Of a stretch of DNA of 56,587 nt, positions 7,687 through 14,748 are shown one piece after another. This stretch comes from a virus. Where the stretch lies: the IMG/VR virus record IMGVR_UViG_3300044641_003453, positions 1-56,587 of that record, one strand, 5' to 3'. The position numbers were made by a program, and so were the translations under genes. Numbering within the stretch: the stretch's first letter is position 1; each line of letters opens with the position of its first letter. A model generated the notes under the pieces. It saw only the letters and a list, made by a program, of their open reading frames with translations, was not told the DNA's origin and did no database searches.

Positions 7687-8300
7687 TTAAATATTACATA
7701 TTATCGCTTCTTAGGGCAGATCGAAAACATATTGTAGAAAACAACATACAAAAATTTCCATGTTTTGAAGTAATCAAATCTATTAACGGATACGATGTTG
7801 ATGAAACATTGAGGGCTTTCAAGGCTAGTGGTCTTGTATATCATAGACTACATTATCCGACATATGGTACTCTAGCTAACTTTCTAACAAAATATAATGC
7901 CATTAAACATCAAATAGAAAACAATATTCCATTTATGTGCTTCATAGAGGACGATCTTGAATTACATGATGAGTTTGTTTCACATATAGAGGATTGTATT
8001 TCTCTTTTTACACCAGATATAGACGTAATCAGATTGGCATTATTAGGAGATGGTTATGTAACTTCATTAAATGGGGCAATCAATATTAAGAATAATATTG
8101 ATAAAAAGGGTATAGTATGTAATATAGATAATCAGATACGTTTTAATTCTGGTAATGAGTTATATTATCCAAATTCTCCTTGGAAATTATTAGTTCCATG
8201 TAATAAGGGTGATTGTCTAAAAACTAGTGAAATTTCTATAGCCGATCTAATGAATAGAATTAATTCTAAATGGATACTTGACAATGGTGTAAAGTCGTGA
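7683..8300 (+). CDS. GT25-like glycosyltransferase
   Basis: A 205-aa protein with the layout of glycosyltransferase family 25 (LPS-type): an N-terminal strand (YYILSLLRADRK), a GTLANFLTKYNAI helix and the nucleotide-sugar/metal motif FIEDDLELHDEF at about residues 80-91. It ends just before the tRNA promoter and completes the epimerase-containing unit. Acceptor unknown; envelope or virion glycan are options. Confidence 0.72.
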   Translation: MIKYYILSLLRADRKHIVENNIQKFPCFEVIKSINGYDVDETLRAFKASGLVYHRLHYPTYGTLANFLTKYNAIKHQIENNIPFMCFIEDDLELHDEFVSHIEDCISLFTPDIDVIRLALLGDGYVTSLNGAINIKNNIDKKGIVCNIDNQIRFNSGNELYYPNSPWKLLVPCNKGDCLKTSEISIADLMNRINSKWILDNGVKS

Positions 8301-8301
8301 C

Positions 8302-8329
8302 TTGACAGTAGACGATGATAGGGTAGAAT
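8302..8329 (+). promoter_or_regulatory. promoter of the tRNA cluster
   Basis: TTGACA (8302-8307), a 16-nt spacer and TAGAAT (8324-8329) lie 13 nt before the first tRNA. The spacer carries GACGATGAT, a near match to the CGATAAC element of three other promoters in the window. The start site would be at about 8336. Confidence 0.75.
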
Positions 8330-8342
8330 GAATCTGTAGTTT

Positions 8343-8415
8343 GGGAGTGTAGACCAACGGCAGAGTCAAAGGACTTAAAATCCTTAAAGTGTGGGTTCGA
8401 ATCCCACCGCTCCTA
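8343..8415 (+). tRNA. tRNA-Leu(UAA) with short variable loop
   Basis: Acceptor GGGAGTG/CGCTCCT (first pair G-U), D stem GAC/GTC, anticodon stem AAGGA/TCCTT with loop CTTAAAA, and T arm GTGGG-TTCGAAT-CCCAC with A73. The anticodon TAA (8376-8378) reads UUA leucine codons, which are very common in this genome. The variable loop is only about 5 nt (AAAGT), unlike the long arm of normal bacterial tRNA-Leu, so charging identity is uncertain. The 3' CCA is not encoded. Confidence 0.8.
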
Positions 8416-8420
8416 TTATT

Positions 8421-8491
8421 GCCCGCATAGTATAATGGTATTACAGTTGATTTGTAATCATCGGAAGGGGGTTCGATTCCCTCTGTGGGCT
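8421..8491 (+). tRNA. tRNA-Thr(UGU)
   Basis: Acceptor GCCCGCA/TGTGGGC, anticodon loop TTTGTAA with anticodon TGT reading ACA, and a T loop GTTCGAT. The anticodon stem GTTGA/TCATC has one T-T mismatch. Five nt separate it from the preceding tRNA and it abuts the next, so it must be processed from one transcript. Confidence 0.88.
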
Positions 8492-8562
8492 TCCGGGATG
8501 GTGAAACGGTATCACAGTTGACTTTGGATCAACTTTTCTACGTTCGAATCGTAGTCCCGGAA
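8492..8562 (+). tRNA. tRNA-Gln(UUG)
   Basis: Acceptor TCCGGGA/TCCCGGA, anticodon stem GTTGA/TCAAC with loop CTTTGGA giving anticodon TTG (reads CAA), and T arm CTACG-TTCGAAT-CGTAG. All stems are fully paired. Third tRNA of the cluster. Confidence 0.92.
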
Positions 8563-8593
8563 CTTAATGGTTCGATACATAATTCTCAGTTTT

Positions 8594-8603
8594 TGTGTAT
8601 ATA
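8594..8603 (+). promoter_or_regulatory. candidate late-type promoter element TGTGTATATA
   Basis: TGTGTATATA lies 32 nt before the ATG of the HTH-HNH gene. It matches the recurring TGTGTATA motif and may give the endonuclease its own expression, separate from the tRNA promoter. Inferred from recurrence only. Confidence 0.4.
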
Positions 8604-8625
8604 GATATATCAAAGGAGGGTTATC

Positions 8626-9060
8626 ATGAAGACAAAAAAAGAACAAATATTAGAATTAAAAGAGAAAGGTTGTTCATATAGGGAAATACAAAAAATTGTC
8701 GGATGTTCTAAAGGAACAATAGCGTATCATCTTGGAATAGGTCAAAAGGATAAAGCAAAGAAAAGAACCAATGAGTGTAGAACTAAGGTGATGAGATTTC
8801 TACAGGAATATAAATCAAATAAAGTGTGCTATGATTGTAAAGAAAATTATCCATATTGGATGCTAGAATTCGATCATCTTGGGAATAAAAATTTTACTAT
8901 ATCTGAATTCAGAAATAGCACTATTGATATAGAAAAAATAAAAGAAGAGATAGATAAGTGTGAAGTTGTATGCTGCAATTGTCATAGAAATAGGACTTTT
9001 ATGAGACAAACAAAAAATGCAAGATATGTTGGTTTAGAATTTTGTAATTATCCAGAATAG
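8626..9060 (+). CDS. HTH-HNH homing-type endonuclease
   Basis: The N-terminal 35 residues form a helix-turn-helix (ILELKEKGCSYREIQKIVG, then CSKGTIAYHL). The C-terminal part is an HNH/Endo VII-like zinc nuclease: CYDC, FDHLG with the putative catalytic Asp-His, and CEVVCCNCHRNR. This HTH-plus-HNH layout is common in free-standing phage homing endonucleases. A strong AAAGGAGG precedes the ATG. It splits the tRNA cluster in two (three tRNAs before, two after), as expected for a selfish element. Confidence 0.82.
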   Translation: MKTKKEQILELKEKGCSYREIQKIVGCSKGTIAYHLGIGQKDKAKKRTNECRTKVMRFLQEYKSNKVCYDCKENYPYWMLEFDHLGNKNFTISEFRNSTIDIEKIKEEIDKCEVVCCNCHRNRTFMRQTKNARYVGLEFCNYPE

Positions 9061-9066
9061 TATTTT

Positions 9067-9138
9067 ACACAGGTAGCATAATGGTAGTGCCGCAAACTGT
9101 TAATTTGCTCTGTGTAGGTTCGACTCCTACCCTGTGTG
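9067..9138 (+). tRNA. tRNA-Asn(GUU)
   Basis: Acceptor ACACAGG/CCTGTGT, anticodon stem GCAAA/TTTGC with loop CTGTTAA giving anticodon GTT, T arm GTAGG-TTCGACT-CCTAC, and discriminator G. All stems pair fully. It starts 6 nt after the HNH stop codon. Confidence 0.92.
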
Positions 9139-9141
9139 CTT

Positions 9142-9228
9142 GGAATCTTGGCAGAGTGGTCTAATGCAGCTTTTTACTAAAGAGCCGAGGGTTAAAATCC
9201 TCCGGGGGTTCGAATCCCTCAGATTCCG
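9142..9228 (+). tRNA. tRNA-Ser, anticodon ACU
   Basis: A class II tRNA of 87 nt: acceptor GGAATCT/AGATTCC, anticodon stem GCTTT/AGAGC, a long variable arm (GAGG/CCTC) and discriminator G. The anticodon loop TTACTAA gives ACT at 9176-9178, reading AGU serine codons. Bacterial genomes normally use GCU here, so A34 is unusual. Either A34 is used directly or deaminated to inosine, or this is a degraded copy. Confidence 0.82.
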
Positions 9229-9240
9229 CTAAAGAAAAAC

Positions 9241-9269
9241 TTGACAACTATCGATAACTGTTGTATACT
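9241..9269 (+). promoter_or_regulatory. sigma70-type promoter with CGATAAC spacer element
   Basis: TTGACA (9241-9246), a 17-nt spacer and TATACT (9264-9269). CGATAAC ends 5 nt before the -10 box, as in the promoters at 244 and 11583. It drives the small-gene run 9298-10165 and excludes an earlier in-frame TTG start that lies inside the -35 box. Confidence 0.85.
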
Positions 9270-9297
9270 ACCATTTATGACACATTGGAGTAATGAA

Positions 9298-9492
9298 ATG
9301 AATCAAAAAACCAAGAAAATTATCACTGATTTAATATGTTGGTCAGAAGAATATTTAGAAGGTCTTGTTCTTGAATTGGAACATGGAGATATGGACTGTG
9401 AAGACGAAGAGCGTTTATCAAGTCTAATAGAACAGGTTACTCAAAGTATTGAAGAGGCAAAAGATCATTTATCTACAAGCACAAAGAGGTAA
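9298..9492 (+). CDS. small acidic helical protein, 64 aa
   Basis: Start chosen at the ATG 7 nt after GGAG; it is the first well-placed ATG downstream of the promoter. The protein is almost entirely helical and acidic, with EEYLEGLVLELEHGD and a heptad-like second helix, so it could be a short coiled coil. No known family. Confidence 0.65.
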   Translation: MNQKTKKIITDLICWSEEYLEGLVLELEHGDMDCEDEERLSSLIEQVTQSIEEAKDHLSTSTKR

Positions 9493-9496
9493 AATA

Positions 9497-9709
9497 ATGA
9501 TTAATTGTTTTAGTAATGTAATTGGTCATAAAGAAGCACAAGACCTAGTTATTGATCTTAACCAGATGAAGTCATCAAAGTCTGAAGATTTTTATATCGA
9601 CTACAATATGTCTGATGATGATAACTATTTGGTAGTTGGAAATGTTACACAAGAGGATTGGGACGAACTCAATCTTGATATGGACTTTATGGAAGCCGGT
9701 ATTATTTAA
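9497..9709 (+). CDS. small acidic hypothetical protein, 70 aa
   Basis: Start at 9497 follows an AGAGGTAAA ribosome site and leaves 4 nt after the upstream stop. The protein is Asp/Glu-rich with a predicted beta hairpin (YLVVGNVTQEDWDEL). No motif is recognised; part of the 9241 promoter unit. Confidence 0.6.
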   Translation: MINCFSNVIGHKEAQDLVIDLNQMKSSKSEDFYIDYNMSDDDNYLVVGNVTQEDWDELNLDMDFMEAGII

Positions 9710-9722
9710 TTGGAGAAAAGAA

Positions 9723-9995
9723 ATGACAGTACAAGATTTACGCAATGCTGGATATAAAGTAAGAGTTCTACATAGTCGCATATATGATGGAAAATTGTCT
9801 TATCAAAAATTACTATTTAAGTTATCTGATCCAGAACCAAAGGGTGGATATACAAAAGTAGTTATTGATTCTCCAAATGGTGAACATTTTGTTGGTGATG
9901 CTACGTGTAGTAGTAATGATAACTATAATAAGAAGCTTGGTTTAAGAATTGCTATTGGTAGGTCTGGAGTTTTAAAGTCTATTACCAGCATATGA
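9723..9995 (+). CDS. small hypothetical protein, 90 aa
   Basis: Start at 9723 is supported by TTGGAGAAA 5-13 nt upstream. The protein is basic and beta-rich, with VQDLRNAGYKVRVLHSR at the N-terminus followed by a GGYTKVVID strand. A tentative nucleic-acid-binding role is only a guess. It overlaps the next gene by 4 nt (ATGA). Confidence 0.6.
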   Translation: MTVQDLRNAGYKVRVLHSRIYDGKLSYQKLLFKLSDPEPKGGYTKVVIDSPNGEHFVGDATCSSNDNYNKKLGLRIAIGRSGVLKSITSI

Positions 9996-10165
9996 ACATG
10001 CTAAAAATGGTTTTATTTGAGATAACTTATTTTACAATTGTCTGTGTGTCTGGTCTGTTTTTAGGTTATCATAGCATTAGAATTGGAAAATATTATATCA
10101 TTGAACAAGCTGGAATTATGTTGAATATGATATTTAATATAGAAAACGGCTATTATGAGCTTTAA
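9992..10165 (+). CDS. small membrane protein, 57 aa
   Basis: The protein has one strong hydrophobic segment at about residues 5-26 (VLFEITYFTIVCVSGLFLG), so it is probably a single-pass inner-membrane protein with the polar C-terminus containing IENGYYEL. It couples to the previous gene through an ATGA overlap. Too short to assign; host-membrane modification is possible. Confidence 0.55.
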   Translation: MNMLKMVLFEITYFTIVCVSGLFLGYHSIRIGKYYIIEQAGIMLNMIFNIENGYYEL

Positions 10166-10170
10166 ATGAT

Positions 10171-10887
10171 ATGAATATACAAACTTTTTTATTTAATTGG
10201 CCCAATCAAATTCAAAATACGAAATATAAAATTGAACAACTAAAAAAAATAGATGTAAAACCAATCATCATAAATAGCGATGATACATATAATCACATAA
10301 CTGAGTGGTATAACATTGGTAATGAATGTTATTTTGGTAAACAATTTGAAAAGGCTATAGAGTTATTTGATGGAGATGTTCTTTTCCAGATTTTAGCTGA
10401 TGCTTCATATGAAGAATGGTCAAGGCTATATACAGATGCAGAAAAATACTTTAATGATATCAATTGTGGAATATACGCACCAAATGTTGACTATACTTGG
10501 TGGCATTCCGATAGATCGGATATAGAAAATCTATGTATAGATAATGATAAAGTCAAAATTGTTATCAATACTGATTGTATTTGTTGGTTCATACATAAAG
10601 ATATTATTGATCTATATAAAGAAAGAAATCTAAATTTAGGTCAATATAAATTTGGCTGGCCTTGGGATGGAACATTATGTGCAATATCTCATCTCAATCA
10701 GAGATATGTGTTGCGAGATTATAATCATATAATTAATCATCCAAGATCAACAAATTATAATACAAAGGAAGCATTGAATGAAATGCTTGATTCTTGGAAC
10801 TCACTACCAAAAGATATAAAGTATGCATTTGACTGCATGAGAAATGATCAACATTTATTAAAAAAATTATACCTTGGAATCAAATAA
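10171..10887 (+). CDS. putative glycosyltransferase-like protein, 238 aa
   Basis: The N-terminus resembles a GT-A nucleotide-sugar fold (FLFNWPNQIQN, then a strand ending in IINSDD). The DGDVLFQILAD segment is placed where such enzymes hold the DxD motif, and the C-terminal WPWDGTLC plus conserved His residues fit an acceptor-side motif. Similarity is at fold level only. The next gene is a clearer glycosyltransferase, which supports the call. Confidence 0.5.
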   Translation: MNIQTFLFNWPNQIQNTKYKIEQLKKIDVKPIIINSDDTYNHITEWYNIGNECYFGKQFEKAIELFDGDVLFQILADASYEEWSRLYTDAEKYFNDINCGIYAPNVDYTWWHSDRSDIENLCIDNDKVKIVINTDCICWFIHKDIIDLYKERNLNLGQYKFGWPWDGTLCAISHLNQRYVLRDYNHIINHPRSTNYNTKEALNEMLDSWNSLPKDIKYAFDCMRNDQHLLKKLYLGIK

Positions 10888-10889
10888 GC

Positions 10890-11573
10890 ATGAAACAGGC
10901 TATCGTCACTGTGGCACTTAGAGATAAGTTTTTAGAAGTTTTAGATATGACTAAAGATAGTCTAAAAAAATATGCCAATAAATGTCATTCAGATTTTCAT
11001 ATAATTACAGACGCAAGAATAACAACTGGAGACACTTGGAATGATGCTACTTTTGAAAAATTTCAAGTAAAAACATATCTAGAAGAATATGATAGAGTTG
11101 CATTTATTGATTGTGACTGTTATATTCCTGATGGCTGTATTAACTTATTTGAATTTACACCAAGAAATCATTTTGGCGTTTGTGTTTATTATTACAATGA
11201 CTTTGGAAATAACTATGAACATTACAAAAAATGTAAACCACAATGGGAATCCATAACCGGAATAGATTTTGTTGGAGGAAATTCTGGAATTTTTGTTTTA
11301 GATAAAGAGCATACACGTATCTTCAATCAGTCAATATCTATTGATGATCTAAGAAAAATCCATCTAGGAGAACAATCGTATATATTATCTATGCCAAAAT
11401 ATATGAATATTGATTATTTTAATTTTGCATCTAGTGCAAATAAAAAACATCATATTAATATTTGGGATAAATCACTCAATGGTACTGTTCTTAATAATGG
11501 TATCATACATTTTATGGGTGGCATGAATAAGATTGATAGAATTAAGAATTATATACAAGCAACAAAAAACTAA
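10890..11573 (+). CDS. GT8-like glycosyltransferase
   Basis: A 227-aa protein with VTVALRDKF at the start, a KFQVKTYLEEYDRVAFID strand and the metal-binding motif DCD (FIDCDCYIP, about residues 72-80), followed by NSGIFVL and a late HFMGG histidine. This is the pattern of glycogenin/LgtC-type family 8 transferases. It follows the previous gene by 2 nt. Donor and acceptor are unknown. Confidence 0.72.
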   Translation: MKQAIVTVALRDKFLEVLDMTKDSLKKYANKCHSDFHIITDARITTGDTWNDATFEKFQVKTYLEEYDRVAFIDCDCYIPDGCINLFEFTPRNHFGVCVYYYNDFGNNYEHYKKCKPQWESITGIDFVGGNSGIFVLDKEHTRIFNQSISIDDLRKIHLGEQSYILSMPKYMNIDYFNFASSANKKHHINIWDKSLNGTVLNNGIIHFMGGMNKIDRIKNYIQATKN

Positions 11574-11582
11574 ACTATCTGC

Positions 11583-11610
11583 TTGACATGGACGATAACC
11601 ATGTTATAAT
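11583..11610 (+). promoter_or_regulatory. strong sigma70-type promoter of rIIA-rIIB
   Basis: Consensus TTGACA (11583-11588), a 16-nt spacer and consensus TATAAT (11605-11610). The spacer contains GACGATAAC 5 nt before the -10 box; ATAAC-CAT-GTTAT also forms a 5-bp dyad that overlaps the -10. The strongest promoter seen here, and probably early. Confidence 0.9.
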
Positions 11611-11651
11611 CACGGAAGTTCGACAAATAAATTTTCTCTGAGGACGCGATA

Positions 11652-13778
11652 ATGAAACTTCATGCTGGTATTAACACGATTGAAAAGTCTGGTGATTTTG
11701 AGGAAAGCCAGTTCAGTATCGAGGCATCTGCCAAGGCTTTCTTTATTCTTTCTGATGGTCTTTATTCTAATAAGATCCTTGCAGTAGTTCGTGAGCTTTC
11801 TACTAATGCTTACGATTCTCATGTAGATGCTGGCAAGAAAGATGTTCAATTTGATGTTCATCTTCCAACTAGGCTTAATCCTATATTTTATATTCGTGAC
11901 TACGGCACCAGCATGAGTCATGAACATTGCATGGAACTTTACACTACTTATTTTCGTAGCACACGTAATAATAGTAATGACGCTGTTGGTTGCTTGGGTC
12001 TTGGCAGTAAGGCACCATTTGCATATGGTGACAGTTTTACTGTTGAAGCATATCTTGATGGTACTCGCCGTCTTTATAATGCTTATAAGAATGAGGACGG
12101 TAATCCCATATTTTCTTTGATGGATACCAGCGAAACCAATGAAGCAAATGGCATTAAGGTTTCAATTAGTGTTAATGAATATGACATAGATCGTTTTGTG
12201 CGTGAGGCACGTAAGGTTTATGAATTCTTTAATGTTAGGCCAAATTTTATTGGCGAAGAAATTTATTACGATGCTGAGAATAAGACTCTGAGTGGTGATA
12301 ATTGGTACTTTGATGATAACGATGATAAGAACTATATCATCATGGGGCAAATTGCATATCCTATCGACCATAATCAAATTATAGTTGATGGAATTGATTC
12401 ATCCAAGAAGAACAGTAGATTTGTTGAATATTCTAGTGGTCTTAGGATCATTGTTAATATTGGAGATGTTGATATCACTCCAAGTCGTGAGTCTCTTTCT
12501 TATAGCAAGCAGACTAAGATCAATATCAATAATATTATCTCTAAGATATTGGACGATATTGCAACACAGATTGAACATGAAATTAAAAGTCAGCCTACTC
12601 TGTTTAAGGCACGAAGTAAGTATGTGCAGATTTCTGATCAGTGCATGTCTATAAAGACTGCTATGGAATCTCTCATGAAGTCAATAGTTTGGAATGATCA
12701 AAAACTGTTTGACAATATTGTGTCTGAAAGTATTGACATTCCAAATATGACAGTTAAACTTTTTGAGAAGTCGTCATATCGTTCTAAGATTGATATGAAG
12801 ATAGACACTAACCGTATACATTTTACAGATGCTGTTAAGTTTGTTGTCGATGATCTTCCACGCGGAGGAATTAGTCGTACAAAGCAATATATCAAAGAAT
12901 TTAATAACAACGTAGCCTGTTATTTTTATAAGTTAGGACATGGAGAAACGATTGACAACTGTAGATTGTATGATATACTTGGTGGAGCGACAAAGGATGA
13001 TGTTGTATTTACATCTAATCTTCCAAAGGTAGAATATAATCGTAATTCTTCTGGTGGAAATAGCGGGCCAATGATTCAAGCCCGAGTTTTTAATGAAGAG
13101 TCTGGTTGCTTTGAAGAGTGTGCGATGAGTGTAAAATATGAAAATGCATATTATTTTACAGAGTCAAAGGGTGAGGTTCATATTTCTTCTTCATCTTATG
13201 GTGTTGTACAGATTTATTATCTTGAAAAGATCTTGTCTTACATGCATGATCATCACAATGATGAAGTGGAAGGAAAGACATTTTATATTGTCAAGCCATC
13301 TGTTGCAAAGAATAGGAAGCTAGACGAGAGATCGAATTGGCATTTGGGATATGAATTTATTAGAAAGATTTTGACCGATATTATTGCTTATAATCATCAA
13401 GATATTTATGATATAATGAATCGTCAGAGTCTTTCCAGAAATTTTGCAACTAGATGGATTGAGATTATTAATATGACTAAAAATCCATCTGCTGTAAAAA
13501 ACGTAATTTCTGAGTATAATGAATACGTATCTCGATTGGACAACATTTGTGAGAAGGTTGAAGTCATAAGGCAAATGGCTAGTTCTTTTAGATTTACGTT
13601 TCCCGGTAGAGATAGTAATTTTGTGGATGATCGTTTTGCTCCACGATTTGATAAGGAAATGTCTAAGTATAAGATTTTGCAGGTAATTCGTAATGCGCCT
13701 TACTCTGATGAGGATAGGCAAATTATTGCCGACTATATTGATAGCATTGAACAAGTTTCTGTTCTTAATAAGGAGTGA
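11652..13778 (+). CDS. rIIA: rIIA-like GHKL ATPase
   Basis: A 708-aa homologue of T4 rIIA. The N-terminal GHKL ATPase fold is visible: the N box ELSTNAYDSH (about residues 48-57), the G1-type IRDYGTSMS and the GLGSKAPFAYG lid region. In T4, rIIA and rIIB associate with the membrane and affect lysis and exclusion by resident prophages. The start follows TGAGGA by about 7 nt, behind a consensus promoter. Arg codons are largely CGT, unlike the AGA-rich neighbours, which suggests high expression. rIIB follows after 3 nt. Confidence 0.93.
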   Translation: MKLHAGINTIEKSGDFEESQFSIEASAKAFFILSDGLYSNKILAVVRELSTNAYDSHVDAGKKDVQFDVHLPTRLNPIFYIRDYGTSMSHEHCMELYTTYFRSTRNNSNDAVGCLGLGSKAPFAYGDSFTVEAYLDGTRRLYNAYKNEDGNPIFSLMDTSETNEANGIKVSISVNEYDIDRFVREARKVYEFFNVRPNFIGEEIYYDAENKTLSGDNWYFDDNDDKNYIIMGQIAYPIDHNQIIVDGIDSSKKNSRFVEYSSGLRIIVNIGDVDITPSRESLSYSKQTKININNIISKILDDIATQIEHEIKSQPTLFKARSKYVQISDQCMSIKTAMESLMKSIVWNDQKLFDNIVSESIDIPNMTVKLFEKSSYRSKIDMKIDTNRIHFTDAVKFVVDDLPRGGISRTKQYIKEFNNNVACYFYKLGHGETIDNCRLYDILGGATKDDVVFTSNLPKVEYNRNSSGGNSGPMIQARVFNEESGCFEECAMSVKYENAYYFTESKGEVHISSSSYGVVQIYYLEKILSYMHDHHNDEVEGKTFYIVKPSVAKNRKLDERSNWHLGYEFIRKILTDIIAYNHQDIYDIMNRQSLSRNFATRWIEIINMTKNPSAVKNVISEYNEYVSRLDNICEKVEVIRQMASSFRFTFPGRDSNFVDDRFAPRFDKEMSKYKILQVIRNAPYSDEDRQIIADYIDSIEQVSVLNKE
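12952..12979 (+). promoter_or_regulatory. possible intragenic promoter within rIIA
   Basis: TTGACA (12952-12957), a 16-nt spacer and TATACT (12974-12979) occur inside the rIIA reading frame. It could give extra transcription of rIIB and beyond, but coding sequence in an AT-rich genome can produce such matches by chance. Confidence 0.35.
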
Positions 13779-13781
13779 GTA

Positions 13782-14657
13782 ATGAAGTATATTATAGCAA
13801 ATGATGGTAATGTTAGTGCGATTGTTAGTAATCAGAGTTACTTTTTTGGTAAGTCTCATCCTAACTATGATAAGCTTGTAAATTGTCTGAAGAAGAATAA
13901 TATTGAGATGTTTGAGGCTTACTATGATGTTGTTTCTCATATTAATAATTTCTGTGAAGGATATATTGCTTGTGATGGTAATAATCTAATGTGGGATGGT
14001 ATTAAGATGCCAAATATGTTTGGTGATACTATCATTGATATGATTAAGCAGGGATTTCCGTTTGAACCAATGCTTAATTTCCTTGATAATATGAGTCAGA
14101 ATCCATCTGATCATGCTATTGTTGAACTGTTTGACTTTATGAAGAATAAGAATATGCCAATTACATCTGATGGATGTTTTCTAGCATATAAGGCTGTTAA
14201 GAATAATTATAAAGATATGTATTCTGGAACGTTTGATAATAGTGTTGGTAGCGTTTGTTCTGTTCCTCGTAGTAAGGTAGATAGCAATCGTGAAAATGGT
14301 TGTGGTCATGGTCTACACGTTGGTGCAATTGATTATGCAAAGAGGTATGGTGGAATTAAGATTGATGATGAAGACGATGATAATGATGGTGGAAATCGCC
14401 TTATGATTTGTAAGGTTAATCCGCGTGACGTTGTGAGTGTTCCATCTGATTCTAAGTTTCAAAAGCTTCGTTGCTGTCGATATGAAGTGGTTGCAGAATT
14501 TACGTCTGTATTTGATAAGGTTGTTCATCTTACGACAGAAGATATTCAGTATATGAATACCAAGAAGCGTAATCGTGAATGGGTTGAGGAAATTACTGCA
14601 AAGATTAATAAGGTAAATACTGTCATCAAAAAGAACAGGGATGTTGTTTGTATTTGA
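13782..14657 (+). CDS. rIIB: rIIB-like protein
   Basis: A 291-aa T4 rIIB homologue. Family features visible include the N-terminal NDGNVSAIVSNQSYFFGK region, the helix LFDFMKNKNMPITSDGCFLAYKAV, a YSGTFDNSVGSVCSVPRSKVD block and the C-terminal NPRDVVSVPSD. It follows rIIA by 3 nt, shares its promoter and CGT-type codon usage, and is closed by the hairpin at 14667. It is thought to act with rIIA. Confidence 0.92.
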   Translation: MKYIIANDGNVSAIVSNQSYFFGKSHPNYDKLVNCLKKNNIEMFEAYYDVVSHINNFCEGYIACDGNNLMWDGIKMPNMFGDTIIDMIKQGFPFEPMLNFLDNMSQNPSDHAIVELFDFMKNKNMPITSDGCFLAYKAVKNNYKDMYSGTFDNSVGSVCSVPRSKVDSNRENGCGHGLHVGAIDYAKRYGGIKIDDEDDDNDGGNRLMICKVNPRDVVSVPSDSKFQKLRCCRYEVVAEFTSVFDKVVHLTTEDIQYMNTKKRNREWVEEITAKINKVNTVIKKNRDVVCI

Positions 14658-14666
14658 TAAAGATAA

Positions 14667-14703
14667 AATCAGTGGGGTCTAAATGGCCCCATTGATTTGT
14701 CTT
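14667..14703 (+). terminator. terminator-like hairpin after rIIB
   Basis: AATCAGTGGGGTC (14667-14679) pairs with GGCCCCATTGATT (14685-14697) around loop TAAAT, a 13-bp stem with two G-U pairs. It is followed by TGTCTT, so the T-tract is weak. It ends the rII unit. Confidence 0.7.
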
Positions 14704-14748
14704 ACCCATACTACGCGGATTGATTATGGAAACTCGGACGAATGAACA

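Noticed and set aside
12952-12979. Treating the TTGACA/TATACT match in rIIA as a certain promoter
   Set aside because: It lies in constrained coding sequence and lacks the CGATAAC element; kept only as a low-confidence feature.
13320-13940. Long open frame on the minus strand (206 codons) opposite rIIA/rIIB
   Set aside because: It lies fully antisense to two well-supported genes, has no ribosome site and a low-complexity Ile/Asn/Leu composition expected from the complement of AT-rich coding sequence.
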